A stretch of DNA of 64,000 bases from Claveliimonas intestinigallinarum. Its GTDB lineage: Bacteria > Bacillota > Clostridia > Lachnospirales > Lachnospiraceae. Location of the stretch: assembly GCA_019115145.1 (NCBI GenBank), contig DXED01000039.1, positions 1-64,000 of the forward strand, written 5' to 3'. Each line of letters opens with the position of its first letter. Position 1 is the first letter of the stretch. Both the position numbers and the translations under genes were made by a program. The notes beneath the pieces are model-generated. The model was not told where the DNA came from, did not search any database, and saw only the letters and a list, made by a program, of their open reading frames with translations. Of this stretch, positions 1 through 8,135 are shown piece after piece.

Positions 1-618
1 GATGATACACCTGTACACAAGGCATTGAGAGAAGCTTTGGCAAACTGTATCGTAAATACAGACTTTTATTTCCCGAGAGGGATTGTGATCCGGAAAGATG
101 CAGATTCTATCGTAATGGAGAATCCGGGAAGTATTCGGACTGGAAAGGCCCAGATGCTTAAGGGAGGTATTTCGGATCCGAGAAACAAAGCTTTGATGAA
201 GATGTTTAATCTGATTGGCATTGGTGAGAGAGCCGGAAGCGGCGTGCCGGATATATACAGCGTGTGGGAACAGCAGGGGTGGAAACAACCGGAAGTCATA
301 GAAGAATACTGTCCCGACAGAACTATTTTGAAATTATCGTTTGTAAAAAACATGGATGAAAAAGCGCTGATAAAAAGCGCTGATAAAAAAGCGCTGATAA
401 AAAGCGCTGATAAAAAGAAACTTACAAATAAAACCAGGCAACAGCTAGAAAAAATAATAGAATGGATGGAGCTGGACCGAGAATATAGAATAGCTGAAAT
501 AGCAGAATTCCTTGGAGTTAAAGAAACAAGAGCCCGCGAATTAGTGAGAGAATTGATACGGCTTGAAAAAATAGAAGCAATAGGGAAAAATAAAGGCCGC
601 AGATACAGAATTTTATAA
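1..618 (+). CDS. AlbA_2/COG2865-type putative DNA-binding ATP-binding regulator, 5' end missing
   Basis: The frame is open from base 1, so the start lies outside the window; the first visible start-like codon is TTG at 25, but upstream codons (DDTPVHKA) fit the family. The visible 205 residues begin with a GHKL-like C-terminal region (HKALREALANCIVN, then GERAGSGVPDIYSVW) typical of AlbA_2/COG2865 regulators. A Lys-rich linker follows with two copies of the nonapeptide KALIKSADK. The end is a winged-helix segment (IAEIAEFLGVKETRARELV). Such proteins are usually annotated as predicted transcriptional regulators, sometimes near toxin-antitoxin or mobile genes. No partner is visible here, so the target is unknown. 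The family call is fairly sure, the function is not. Confidence 0.75.
   Translation, partial: DDTPVHKALREALANCIVNTDFYFPRGIVIRKDADSIVMENPGSIRTGKAQMLKGGISDPRNKALMKMFNLIGIGERAGSGVPDIYSVWEQQGWKQPEVIEEYCPDRTILKLSFVKNMDEKALIKSADKKALIKSADKKKLTNKTRQQLEKIIEWMELDREYRIAEIAEFLGVKETRARELVRELIRLEKIEAIGKNKGRRYRIL
359..420 (+). repeat. Four-copy AAAGCGCTGATA minisatellite inside a coding region
   Basis: The octamer GCGCTGAT starts at 364, 377, 391 and 404, with spacing 13, 14 and 13. Two copies make a 27-base unit, so the reading frame is kept. Alternate copies are read in different frames: GCG CTG AT gives Ala-Leu-Ile and A-GCG-CTG-AT gives Ser-Ala-Asp. The result is the repeated nonapeptide KALIKSADK. Each unit also contains the palindrome AGCGCT. 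Confidence 0.9.
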
Positions 619-649
619 AATGGTTTTCTGCCTCGAAAACAATGCTTTA

Positions 650-678
650 TCGACTTACACCCCTTTTTGTGCTATGAT
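650..678 (+). promoter_or_regulatory. Sigma-A promoter for the TetM-Rae1 fusion gene
   Basis: TCGACT at 650-655 (4 of 6 to the -35 consensus) is separated by 17 bases from TATGAT at 673-678. The ATG at 717 follows about 38 bases later, with an AGAAAGGGG ribosome binding site. Confidence 0.55.
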
Positions 679-716
679 AATACAGTCATTATTACAGTAC
701 AGAAAGGGGTATTTTC

Positions 717-3416
717 ATGGAAAATACGTCTGAAAATAGAACAAACCGTGCGGATATGCGGCCCGCGGACCACCTATGCGTCGGCCTTGTGGCCCATGTG
801 GACGCGGGCAAGACCACGCTGGCGGAGGGAATTTTATACACTACGGGACAGATCCGGAAGCTGGGACGGGTGGATCACAGGGACGCCTTCCTGGACACAG
901 ACCAGATGGAGAAGGACCGGGGGATCACCATCTTTTCCAAGCAGGCGGAGACAGTCATCGGGGATAAGAAGGTGACCCTCCTGGACACGCCGGGGCATGT
1001 GGACTTCTCGGCGGAGATGGAGCGGACTTTACAGGTGCTGGACTATGCGGTTCTTGCCATCAGCGGCGCGGACGGCGTCCAGGGGCATGTGGAGACCCTG
1101 TGGCATCTTCTGGAGAGATACCATATCCCGGTCTTTCTCTTTGTCAACAAGATGGATCAGGAGGGGACCGATGAGAGGACGCTTATGGAGGAGCTGAAAA
1201 AACGGCTTTCCGACGAGTGCGAGGACTTTTCCGATCCGGAGGATTTCGAAGAGCGGATGGCCCTCCACGACGAGGCGCTGCTGGAGCGTTTTCTGGAGGG
1301 AGAGGCCCCGGGTGAGGAGAGTGTCCGGGGACTGATCCGGGAGAGGCGGATTTTCCCCTGCTTCTTCGGCTCAGCGCTGAAGATGGAGGGAGTGGAGGAG
1401 TTCCTTCAGGGACTGGGAACCTACATGGAATACCCCCGGTATCCGGAGGAATTTGGCGCCAGAGTGTACAAGATCACAAGGGATACCTCCGGGCAGAGGC
1501 TGACCCACCTGAAGGTGACCGGGGGATGCCTGCGGGTGAAGATGAGCATGGACGCCTATATGTCGGACTCAGACACTGGGAAAGGGGCCGGACAGAAGGT
1601 GGATCAGATCCGAATCTACGCGGGAAACAGCTTTCAGACCGTGCAAGAGGCGGGCCCCGGCGTGGTATGCGCTGTCACCGGGCTTTTGGGGACTCATTCC
1701 GGCCAGGGGCTGGGATATGAGACAGCCTCAGTTCTTCCGGTGCTGGAGCCGGTTCTCACCTACCGGGTACTGCCTCCGGCTGCCTGCGATGTGCACGGCC
1801 TCTATCTGAAGCTGAAGACGCTGGAGGAGGAGATACCGGAGCTTCACATCGTGTGGAGGGAGGAGACGAAAGAGATCCACACCCAGATCATGGGGGAGGT
1901 GCAGATCGATGTCCTGAAATCCCTGATCCGGGAGCGGTTTAGTGCGGCGGTCTCCTTTGACGAGGGGAGCATCGTGTACAAGGAGACCATAGAGGACGCT
2001 GTGGAGGGCGTGGGCCATTTTGAGCCCCTGCGCCACTACGCGGAGGTGCACCTTCTGCTGGAACCTGGGGAGAGGGGAAGCGGCCTGGAATTTGACACGG
2101 CCTGCAGCCGGGATATGCTGGACATCAACTGGCAGCGGCTGATTCTGACCCATCTGGAGGAGAAGCAGCACAGAGGAGTGCTGACGGGGGCCCCGATCAC
2201 GGACATGAAGATCACTCTCATTGCCGGCCGAGCCCACCAGAAGCACACGGAGGGCGGAGATTTCCGGCAGGCCACTTACCGGGCTGTCCGTCAGGGGCTG
2301 ATGAAAGCCCGGTCTGTCCTTCTGGAGCCCTGGTACGAGTTCCGGATCGAGGTGCCCCAGGAGATGATCGGGCGGGCCATGACCGATGTGCAGAGGATGA
2401 ATGGCCGGTTTGAATCCCCTGTGGTGGGGGAGGAGACGGCGGTGCTGACAGGCAGTGCTCCGGTGGCCTCCATGCAGGGGTACATGCGGGAGGTGCTGTC
2501 CTACACTGGCGGCAGAGGGCGCTTTTCCTGCCGGCTGAAGGGGTACGAGCCCTGCCATAACCCGGAGGAGGTCATCAGCGCGGCCCGGTATGATCCGGAG
2601 GGGGATCTGGAAAATCCCTCTTCCTCCGTATTCTGCTCCCACGGGGCCGGGTTTGTGGTGCCCTGGCAGCAGGTGGAGGAGTACATGCACGTGGAGGGGA
2701 TGGACACAGGGGAGGAGAAGCCAAAGGAGGAGCTGCTCACCGTTCTGGAGGAGCGAAAGAGGCGCATCCACTCAGAGGTCATCGATGAGGAGGAGTTGAA
2801 GTCCATCTTTGCCCGGACCTATGGAAACGCGGGCCAGAAACGGACCGGGTGGAAGCGGACTGTCCGCACTTCCCCGGATACATACAGGGCAAAGGGTACC
2901 CCCAAAAAGAGGGGAAGAGAGTACCTCCTTGTGGACGGGTACAACATTATTTTTGCCTGGGACGACCTGAAGGAACTGGCGGAGGAGAATATTGAGGCGG
3001 CCAGAAACAAGCTGATGGACGTGCTCTGCGACTACCAGGGCTACAGGCGCATGACGGTGATCCTCGTCTTTGACGCCTACAAGGTGCCGGGAAATCCCGG
3101 CGAGGTGCAGAAATACCACAACATCCATGTGGTTTACACCCGGGAGGCGGAGACGGCGGATCAGTATATTGAGAAGACGGTTCACGACATGGCAAGGGAG
3201 CACCAGGTGACGGTTGCCACATCCGATGGGATGGAGCAGATCATCATCATGGGGCAGGGAGCCCGGCGCATCTCGGCCAGGGACCTTCTGGCGGAGATCC
3301 GGGAGTCCAGAAGGGAGCTGCGCGCCCTGCATCTTGACCCGGCCCCGAAGATGAAGAGGTACCTTCTGGAGGATGTGCCCCCGGAGGTGCTGGAGGATCT
3401 GAAAAAGAAGGAGTAA
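717..3416 (+). CDS. TetM-like ribosomal translational GTPase fused to a YacP/Rae1-like NYN endoribonuclease domain
   Basis: This is an 899-residue two-part protein. Residues about 18-700 follow the EF-G/TetM layout. G1 is AHVDAGKTT, then RGIT, DTPGH, NKMD and GSALK, followed by domains II-V ending near RFSCRLKGYEP. After a basic linker, residues about 734-865 form a NYN/PIN-like domain with the conserved acidic positions LLVDGYNII, VFDAY, TADQYIE and TSDGME, as in Bacillus YacP (Rae1). Rae1 is known to cleave mRNA in the ribosomal A site, and TetM-type GTPases bind that same site. I infer a factor that clears and cuts on stalled ribosomes. TetM's domain IV tip (SPVSTPADF) is replaced here by RAHQKHTEGGDF, so tetracycline resistance should not be assumed. 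It has its own promoter. The fold calls are firm; the joint function is inference. Confidence 0.88.
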   Translation: MENTSENRTNRADMRPADHLCVGLVAHVDAGKTTLAEGILYTTGQIRKLGRVDHRDAFLDTDQMEKDRGITIFSKQAETVIGDKKVTLLDTPGHVDFSAEMERTLQVLDYAVLAISGADGVQGHVETLWHLLERYHIPVFLFVNKMDQEGTDERTLMEELKKRLSDECEDFSDPEDFEERMALHDEALLERFLEGEAPGEESVRGLIRERRIFPCFFGSALKMEGVEEFLQGLGTYMEYPRYPEEFGARVYKITRDTSGQRLTHLKVTGGCLRVKMSMDAYMSDSDTGKGAGQKVDQIRIYAGNSFQTVQEAGPGVVCAVTGLLGTHSGQGLGYETASVLPVLEPVLTYRVLPPAACDVHGLYLKLKTLEEEIPELHIVWREETKEIHTQIMGEVQIDVLKSLIRERFSAAVSFDEGSIVYKETIEDAVEGVGHFEPLRHYAEVHLLLEPGERGSGLEFDTACSRDMLDINWQRLILTHLEEKQHRGVLTGAPITDMKITLIAGRAHQKHTEGGDFRQATYRAVRQGLMKARSVLLEPWYEFRIEVPQEMIGRAMTDVQRMNGRFESPVVGEETAVLTGSAPVASMQGYMREVLSYTGGRGRFSCRLKGYEPCHNPEEVISAARYDPEGDLENPSSSVFCSHGAGFVVPWQQVEEYMHVEGMDTGEEKPKEELLTVLEERKRRIHSEVIDEEELKSIFARTYGNAGQKRTGWKRTVRTSPDTYRAKGTPKKRGREYLLVDGYNIIFAWDDLKELAEENIEAARNKLMDVLCDYQGYRRMTVILVFDAYKVPGNPGEVQKYHNIHVVYTREAETADQYIEKTVHDMAREHQVTVATSDGMEQIIIMGQGARRISARDLLAEIRESRRELRALHLDPAPKMKRYLLEDVPPEVLEDLKKKE

Positions 3417-3426
3417 TCCTCCTTTT
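3408..3426 (+). terminator. Weak hairpin at the end of the fusion gene
   Basis: AAGGAG at 3408-3413 pairs with CTCCTT at 3419-3424 across a five-base loop and is followed by TT. It overlaps the stop codon and has a short stem, so it is at best a weak terminator. Confidence 0.3.
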
Positions 3427-3441
3427 CAGATAAAGAATTTA

Positions 3442-3450
3442 TGCTATAAT
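3442..3450 (+). promoter_or_regulatory. Extended -10 promoter for greA
   Basis: TGCTATAAT at 3442-3450 is a perfect extended -10 element. The -35 region is poor (TTTTCA at 3423), which is normal for extended -10 promoters. Confidence 0.5.
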
Positions 3451-3477
3451 GGACATGGACTGACAGGTCCGGAAAGG

Positions 3478-3993
3478 ATGTTTTTCAAAGTGAGAGAACA
3501 GCTGACCAGACAGGACGTGGAGAAGATTGAAAAAGAGATCGAGTACAGAAAGCTGGTTGTGAGAAAAAATGCTATAGAGGCAGTGAAGGAGGCCAGGTCC
3601 CACGGGGATCTGAGCGAGAATTTTGAGTACCATGCGGCAAAGAAGGACAAGAACCAGAATGAGAGCCGCATCCGCTATCTGGAGAGGATGCTGAAGACAG
3701 CCCGCATTGTGAAGGACGACGCGGCGGACGACGAGGTGGGCCTCGACAAAAAGGTGGAGGTTTATTTTGAGGATGACGATGAGACGGAAGTCTTTAAGCT
3801 GGTCACATCCGTCAGGGGAAGCTCCCTGAACGGAAAGATCAGCATAGAGTCCCCCATCGGCAAGGCGATCATGAAGCACCGGGCAGGGGACAGAGTGTAT
3901 GTGAAAGTCAATGACAACGCGGGCTACTATGTGGTGATCCGCTCCGTGGAGAAGACCGACGGGGAGGAAGAGGACGCCATACGGAAATATTAG
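3478..3993 (+). CDS. greA: GreA/GreB-family transcript cleavage factor
   Basis: At 171 residues it matches the family. An N-terminal coiled coil carries the tip motif HGDLSENFEYHAAK with the acidic residues that enter the RNA polymerase secondary channel and stimulate cleavage of backtracked transcripts. The C-terminal FKBP-like domain includes ISIESPIGKAIMKHRAGD. The ATG at 3478 abuts GGAAAGG, which leaves almost no spacing. A GTG at 3490 (giving MREQLTRQDVEK) has a normal 10-12 base spacing and may be the true start. The next gene begins 25 bases downstream, so co-transcription is likely. Confidence 0.9.
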   Translation: MFFKVREQLTRQDVEKIEKEIEYRKLVVRKNAIEAVKEARSHGDLSENFEYHAAKKDKNQNESRIRYLERMLKTARIVKDDAADDEVGLDKKVEVYFEDDDETEVFKLVTSVRGSSLNGKISIESPIGKAIMKHRAGDRVYVKVNDNAGYYVVIRSVEKTDGEEEDAIRKY

Positions 3994-4018
3994 AAATCAG
4001 ATCCTAAGGAGGAGAAAG

Positions 4019-4750
4019 ATGGAGCGGATGATACTGGAACAGGTGGAGAAAAAAGCGGAGGTGCTGACAGACGCCCTTCCCTATATCAGGGATTTTAACC
4101 GGCAGGTGGCGGTCATTGAGTACGGCTGCAGGAAATACATGAGCCCGGTGGGCGAGCAGGAGCTGATGAGGGATATTGCCCTCTTAAAGACCGTGGGCAT
4201 GAAGCCGGTAGTGGTGCACGGCGCCCCCATTGGCGTGGATAAATTCAGGGAGAACAAAAGGGTAGCCAAGCTTCTGGAGCTGTGCGGCACCAAGGCCATC
4301 GGCATCTGCGGTATGGACATGGAGACCCCCTCCATCATGCTGGAAAACGGCTATATCCCTGTCATCATGCCCAATGACATTGACACGGAGAATGTGGAGA
4401 TCGATCCCATCGATGCGGCGCTTGATGTGGCCGTGGGGCTGGGGGCTGACAAGCTGGTCTATCTCTCCTCCCACAGAGGGATATGGAAGGACGAGGAGAG
4501 GACAGAAGTTTACAGCCGCCTGACCGTTGCGCAGGTGCGGGAGATGCTCAGCCAGGGAAAAGTGACAGAGGGAGTCATCTCCAGAGTGGAGAGAGGGCTG
4601 AAGGCCATTGAGAGGGGCGTGAACCGTGTCAACCTCCTGGACGGAAGGATGGACCATGCCCTTCTGCTGGAATTTTTCAGCGTGGCCGGCGTGGGCACGG
4701 TGATGATCCAGGATGAGAGCCGTCTGTATGCACACGAGAAGGATGAATAA
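4019..4750 (+). CDS. Acetylglutamate-kinase-like protein (degenerate ArgB paralogue)
   Basis: 243 residues, preceded by AGGAGG. The opening (EVLTDALPYIRDFN) and the general layout are those of N-acetylglutamate kinases of the amino acid kinase family, which are usually about 290 residues. Key loops differ. The nucleotide-phosphate glycines of the usual KYGGNAM are EYGCRKY, and the substrate loop VHGGGP is VHGAPIG. The C-terminal ATP-binding region is shortened. No other arginine gene is nearby. It lies between greA and a sensor kinase and its stop codon directly abuts the kinase ATG, which suggests a regulatory or non-catalytic role. Family membership is likely, activity doubtful. Confidence 0.65.
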   Translation: MERMILEQVEKKAEVLTDALPYIRDFNRQVAVIEYGCRKYMSPVGEQELMRDIALLKTVGMKPVVVHGAPIGVDKFRENKRVAKLLELCGTKAIGICGMDMETPSIMLENGYIPVIMPNDIDTENVEIDPIDAALDVAVGLGADKLVYLSSHRGIWKDEERTEVYSRLTVAQVREMLSQGKVTEGVISRVERGLKAIERGVNRVNLLDGRMDHALLLEFFSVAGVGTVMIQDESRLYAHEKDE

Positions 4751-6547
4751 ATGAAAAGAGAGAGAAGCTTTCAGAGGAAGCTGCTGCCTATTATACTGCT
4801 CCTGGCGGCAGTTCCTCTTTTTCTTTTCTCCATAGTGGCTCTGGTCAGTCTGCGCAGTATTCTGGTAGACCGGTACGAGGAGCAGGTGGAGAGCGACCTT
4901 GGGCAGTCGGAGAAACTGATGAACATTACCCTGGATCGATACGAGGCGGTCCTGGATGCCGCGGCCTCTGATGAGGAGTTCCTGGATACCGCAAAAAAGG
5001 CGGCGCAGGGGCAGGAGCTCGCCGGGGAGGATCAGGAGGCGCTGTACAGACAGCTGGAGCGGCTTGCCCGGCAGAGCTCTGGGGCAGCGGGGGCCGCCCT
5101 TCTGCTGGAGAACGGCGGCGCCTTCTTTTTCGACCAGCCGGATCAGACTCCAAAGGGGAGTGAATGGATGGAGGCGGCTGCCGGGGACTGGAGAGAGCAG
5201 GCAGATAAGGCGGGAGATTTTTTCTACAGCTCTCTGTCCGGAGAGGCCTTCTCGGAGGAGGATGACAAGCATGTCTTTGGAGTTTTCCGCCGTCTCCCGG
5301 CATCTCCGGAGGGCAGGCAGACGGGGGCGCTGGCACTCTGGCTGGATGCGGAGGTTCTGCGGGACACCCTGGCCGGGGAGCGGGGGATCAAGAGCTTTGT
5401 CAGCGATGGTGAGGTCATCATCGCCGCCACAGAGTCTGAGGACATGGGAGAATCACCCGCCCGGGCCTCACGGGGAGACTACTATATACAGAGTGTGATC
5501 CAGCAGGATACAGGGTGGAAGATCACAGAGCTGTACTCCCTGGAGCGGTATCACTATACCCTGTTCAGCCAGCTTGCCTTTGAGGTTCTCATCGGCGTTG
5601 CGGTCATGGCTGTCCTGGGTGCGGCAGCCTATCTCATGAGTGTGCCCATGGTCCGGGCGGTGCGAGGGATCGCGGCGGCGATGGCAGCCGCCAGGGAGGG
5701 CGATTACTCTGTCCGGGTGGAGGAAAACCCGAAGAGTCCCTATGAGCTGAACACCATTGCCACAGGCTTTAACAGCCTGGCGGAGCAGACGGAGCGGCTC
5801 ATCCGTCAGCTCAAGCAGACAGCGGAGGAGCAGAAGAATGCGGAGCTGCAGGCGCTGGAGGCCCAGATTGACCCTCATTTTCTCTACAATACGCTGGACA
5901 CTATCAACTGGAAGGCCATAGAGAAGGATGAGATGGAGATCAGCGAGATGGTGGGCGCCCTGGCGGATATCCTGCGCTACTCGGTCATCAACGCGGGGGA
6001 GGAGTCTCCCATCCGGAGCGAGCTGTACTGGCTCAGACAGTATGTGCTTCTGCAGCAGGAAAAGCTGGGAAAGGAGATCCAGGTGACAGAGGAGGTGCCT
6101 GAGGGGATCCTGAACATGAAGATACATAAGCTCCTCCTGCAGCCCTTTGTGGAGAACAGCATCCGGCACGGCTTCCGGGGCAAAGAGGGGGAGTGCTGCC
6201 TGAAGATCCGTATGACCCTGGAGGGCGGGATGCTCCATATCCAGCTGGAGGACAATGGCCGGGGCATGGCCGGGACGGACCTTGACAGGCTGGAGGACGA
6301 GGACAGGACCCGGACCTGGACCGGACATGTGGGCGTGGAGAATGTGCGGAAGCGCCTGCGGCTGTACTATTCAGACAAAGCCTATCTGCGGTTTGAGAGC
6401 CAGGAGGGAGTATTTACAAGGGTTCATATTTATATTCCTGTACCGGAAGGAGAGGTGGATGTACATGAAGATCGTGATCGTGGAGGACGAGGCGGCCATA
6501 CGCAAGGGGATGGCGGGGCTGATACCCAGACTCAGTCCGGCCTATGA
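4751..6547 (+). CDS. YesM-type sensor histidine kinase
   Basis: 598 residues. An N-terminal membrane helix (about 11-34) is followed by an extracytoplasmic sensor region of about 230 residues, a second helix near 275-295, a HAMP linker, and the His_kinase motif QIDPHFLYNTLDTINW with the phospho-accepting His. The ATPase part shows QPFVENSIRHG (N box), DNGRGM and GVENVRKRL. This is the HPK7/YesM class, which in Firmicutes often senses sugars or their binding proteins. The fold should end near IYIPVPEGE; the last 30 or so residues (from VDVHEDRDRGG) read the start of the next gene in another frame, giving an 89-base overlap. It is translationally coupled to the ArgB-like gene upstream and the regulator downstream. 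Confidence 0.9.
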   Translation: MKRERSFQRKLLPIILLLAAVPLFLFSIVALVSLRSILVDRYEEQVESDLGQSEKLMNITLDRYEAVLDAAASDEEFLDTAKKAAQGQELAGEDQEALYRQLERLARQSSGAAGAALLLENGGAFFFDQPDQTPKGSEWMEAAAGDWREQADKAGDFFYSSLSGEAFSEEDDKHVFGVFRRLPASPEGRQTGALALWLDAEVLRDTLAGERGIKSFVSDGEVIIAATESEDMGESPARASRGDYYIQSVIQQDTGWKITELYSLERYHYTLFSQLAFEVLIGVAVMAVLGAAAYLMSVPMVRAVRGIAAAMAAAREGDYSVRVEENPKSPYELNTIATGFNSLAEQTERLIRQLKQTAEEQKNAELQALEAQIDPHFLYNTLDTINWKAIEKDEMEISEMVGALADILRYSVINAGEESPIRSELYWLRQYVLLQQEKLGKEIQVTEEVPEGILNMKIHKLLLQPFVENSIRHGFRGKEGECCLKIRMTLEGGMLHIQLEDNGRGMAGTDLDRLEDEDRTRTWTGHVGVENVRKRLRLYYSDKAYLRFESQEGVFTRVHIYIPVPEGEVDVHEDRDRGGRGGHTQGDGGADTQTQSGL

Positions 6548-7988
6548 GGTGGCCGGCACAGCCTCCGACGGCGGAGAGGGACTGGAGCTGATCCGGCGGG
6601 AAAAGCCGGATCTGGTGATACTGGACATCCGCATGCCGGGTATGGACGGGCTGGCCATGTTAAGAGAGCTGCGCAGTGAGGGAAATGCCTGCCGGGCTAT
6701 CGTGCTTTCTGCCTACTCGGATTTTGACTATGCGAAGACGGCCATTGACCTGGGCGTGGAGAGCTATATCCTGAAGCCTGTGAAGGTCAGAGAGCTGGAG
6801 GATGTTCTGCGGCTGACGCAGGCCCGTATCCGTCAGGAGGAGGAAGAGAAGATCCGTTACACCCCCGGTAAGGCCTTTCTCTCCGCTCTGGCGGGGGAGG
6901 TGGAGGCGGATCCCTATGTGAGAAAGAGGCTGAAGGAGGAGTACGGCCTTGTGCCGGACGGGCTGACCGGAATTTTCATCATCTGGCTGGGAAAGGATTA
7001 CGGGGTGTACAGCGACAGAGTGCGGGACGCCCTGGAGCCCCTGGGCTCCAGGAGCGGTCTGTTTTCCATCTGTGCCCTGGAGCGGAAAAAGCGGCAGCTT
7101 GTGCTGGCTGCTCTCTATCAGGTGGAGGATCAGGAAAAGGCACAGGAGTATCTTAGAAAGAAGGCGGCGCCTATGCTCTCCGGGCTCACCGGGGGGAAGG
7201 CCGTCATGGGATTGATCTGGTGCGGCGGTCTTGCCGGTTTCCATGAGGCGGCTGTCCGTCTATGCGATGTCCTGGATTACAGCCTGACAGAGGGAACGGG
7301 AAGGCTTATCGTTTACGGGGAGAGGGACAGAGAGGTACATACCTTCAAGTATCCCCTGGAGCTCGAGGCGAAGACAAAGCAGGCGCTTCTCCAGAACGCC
7401 GGGGAACTGGACCGGTGCGTTCGGAGGTTTCTCGACTACTGCGAGGAGGGACATTTTCCGCCCCGAGAGGTAAAAGAGGGGTGTTTCCGGTATTTCAATA
7501 TGATCTGTCACGCGGCCGGCGAGTACGGGCGCGCTGTGCCGGGGGCATCGGAGATGTCCCGTTGGATGGAGGAGATCCTGGAGGCAGTGACCTGGGAACA
7601 GATCCGGGAAATCTTTTCCAGGCTGACCGGCAGCCTGGAGCAGGAGGGGGACAGCGGCGCGGATGAGGAGAGTCTTCTTGTGAGGAAGGCCAGGAAGATG
7701 ATTCTGGAATACTACAGCCAGGGGATCACCCTGGAGGAGATCGCTTCCAGGCTGGGCGTGTCCGATGAGTATCTGAGCACCCGGCTCAAAAAGGAGACGG
7801 GGAGCACCTTTACCGAGATTATGAGGACAGTCCGCATGGACAAAATCAAGGAGCTGCTCGTGAGCACAAATATGAAGCTGTCCCAGATTGCTGACGCTGC
7901 CGGGTATTCGGATCCCAAGTACATGAGCCGCATTTTCCGCGAGGAGGTGGGAATGCTGCCGCTGGAATACAGAAAAATACATCTTTAG
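6459..7988 (+). CDS. YesN-type response regulator, receiver plus AraC helix-turn-helix
   Basis: 509 residues from ATG 6459, chosen because AGGAG lies six bases upstream and the protein then begins MYMKIVIVEDEAAIRKG; ATG 6465 is also possible. A longer open frame back to 6255 only shadows the kinase gene. The receiver domain has the acidic pair ED, the phosphorylated Asp in VILDIRMPGMDG and the Lys in YILKPVK. The middle 250 residues are the variable linker of YesN proteins. The C-terminus is a two-helix AraC DNA-binding domain (LEEIASRLGVSDEYLSTRL and IADAAGYSDPKYMSRIF). It is the partner of the preceding kinase. The target genes are not evident. Confidence 0.92.
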   Translation: MYMKIVIVEDEAAIRKGMAGLIPRLSPAYEVAGTASDGGEGLELIRREKPDLVILDIRMPGMDGLAMLRELRSEGNACRAIVLSAYSDFDYAKTAIDLGVESYILKPVKVRELEDVLRLTQARIRQEEEEKIRYTPGKAFLSALAGEVEADPYVRKRLKEEYGLVPDGLTGIFIIWLGKDYGVYSDRVRDALEPLGSRSGLFSICALERKKRQLVLAALYQVEDQEKAQEYLRKKAAPMLSGLTGGKAVMGLIWCGGLAGFHEAAVRLCDVLDYSLTEGTGRLIVYGERDREVHTFKYPLELEAKTKQALLQNAGELDRCVRRFLDYCEEGHFPPREVKEGCFRYFNMICHAAGEYGRAVPGASEMSRWMEEILEAVTWEQIREIFSRLTGSLEQEGDSGADEESLLVRKARKMILEYYSQGITLEEIASRLGVSDEYLSTRLKKETGSTFTEIMRTVRMDKIKELLVSTNMKLSQIADAAGYSDPKYMSRIFREEVGMLPLEYRKIHL

Positions 7989-8032
7989 ACAAAAACAGAT
8001 TAAAAAATTACTCCTTTTTTAAAAATATACGC

Positions 8033-8061
8033 CTGTCATCCTGGCAATAATCTTATATGAT
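8033..8061 (+). promoter_or_regulatory. Promoter for the HPr-like gene
   Basis: CTGTCA at 8033-8038 (4 of 6) lies 17 bases before TATGAT at 8056-8061. The untranslated leader to 8136 would be about 68 bases. Confidence 0.4.
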
Positions 8062-8135
8062 AATGACTGACAGAACTAAGACAGACAGAAACGAATATAT
8101 AGTTTTAAGAAAATTTTTGGAAAAGGAGAAGTTGT

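Noticed and set aside
717..3416. Annotation as a plain tetracycline resistance gene
   Set aside because: The tip loop that contacts the drug site is replaced and a nuclease domain is fused; resistance cannot be concluded.
6255..6458. Longer N-terminus for the YesN-type regulator
   Set aside because: Upstream codons overlap the conserved kinase ATPase domain, and the receiver domain begins at 6459.
7995..8025. Terminator after the YesN-type gene
   Set aside because: Only an A/T stem (AAAAAA with TTTTTT) is present, with no GC pairs; too weak to call.
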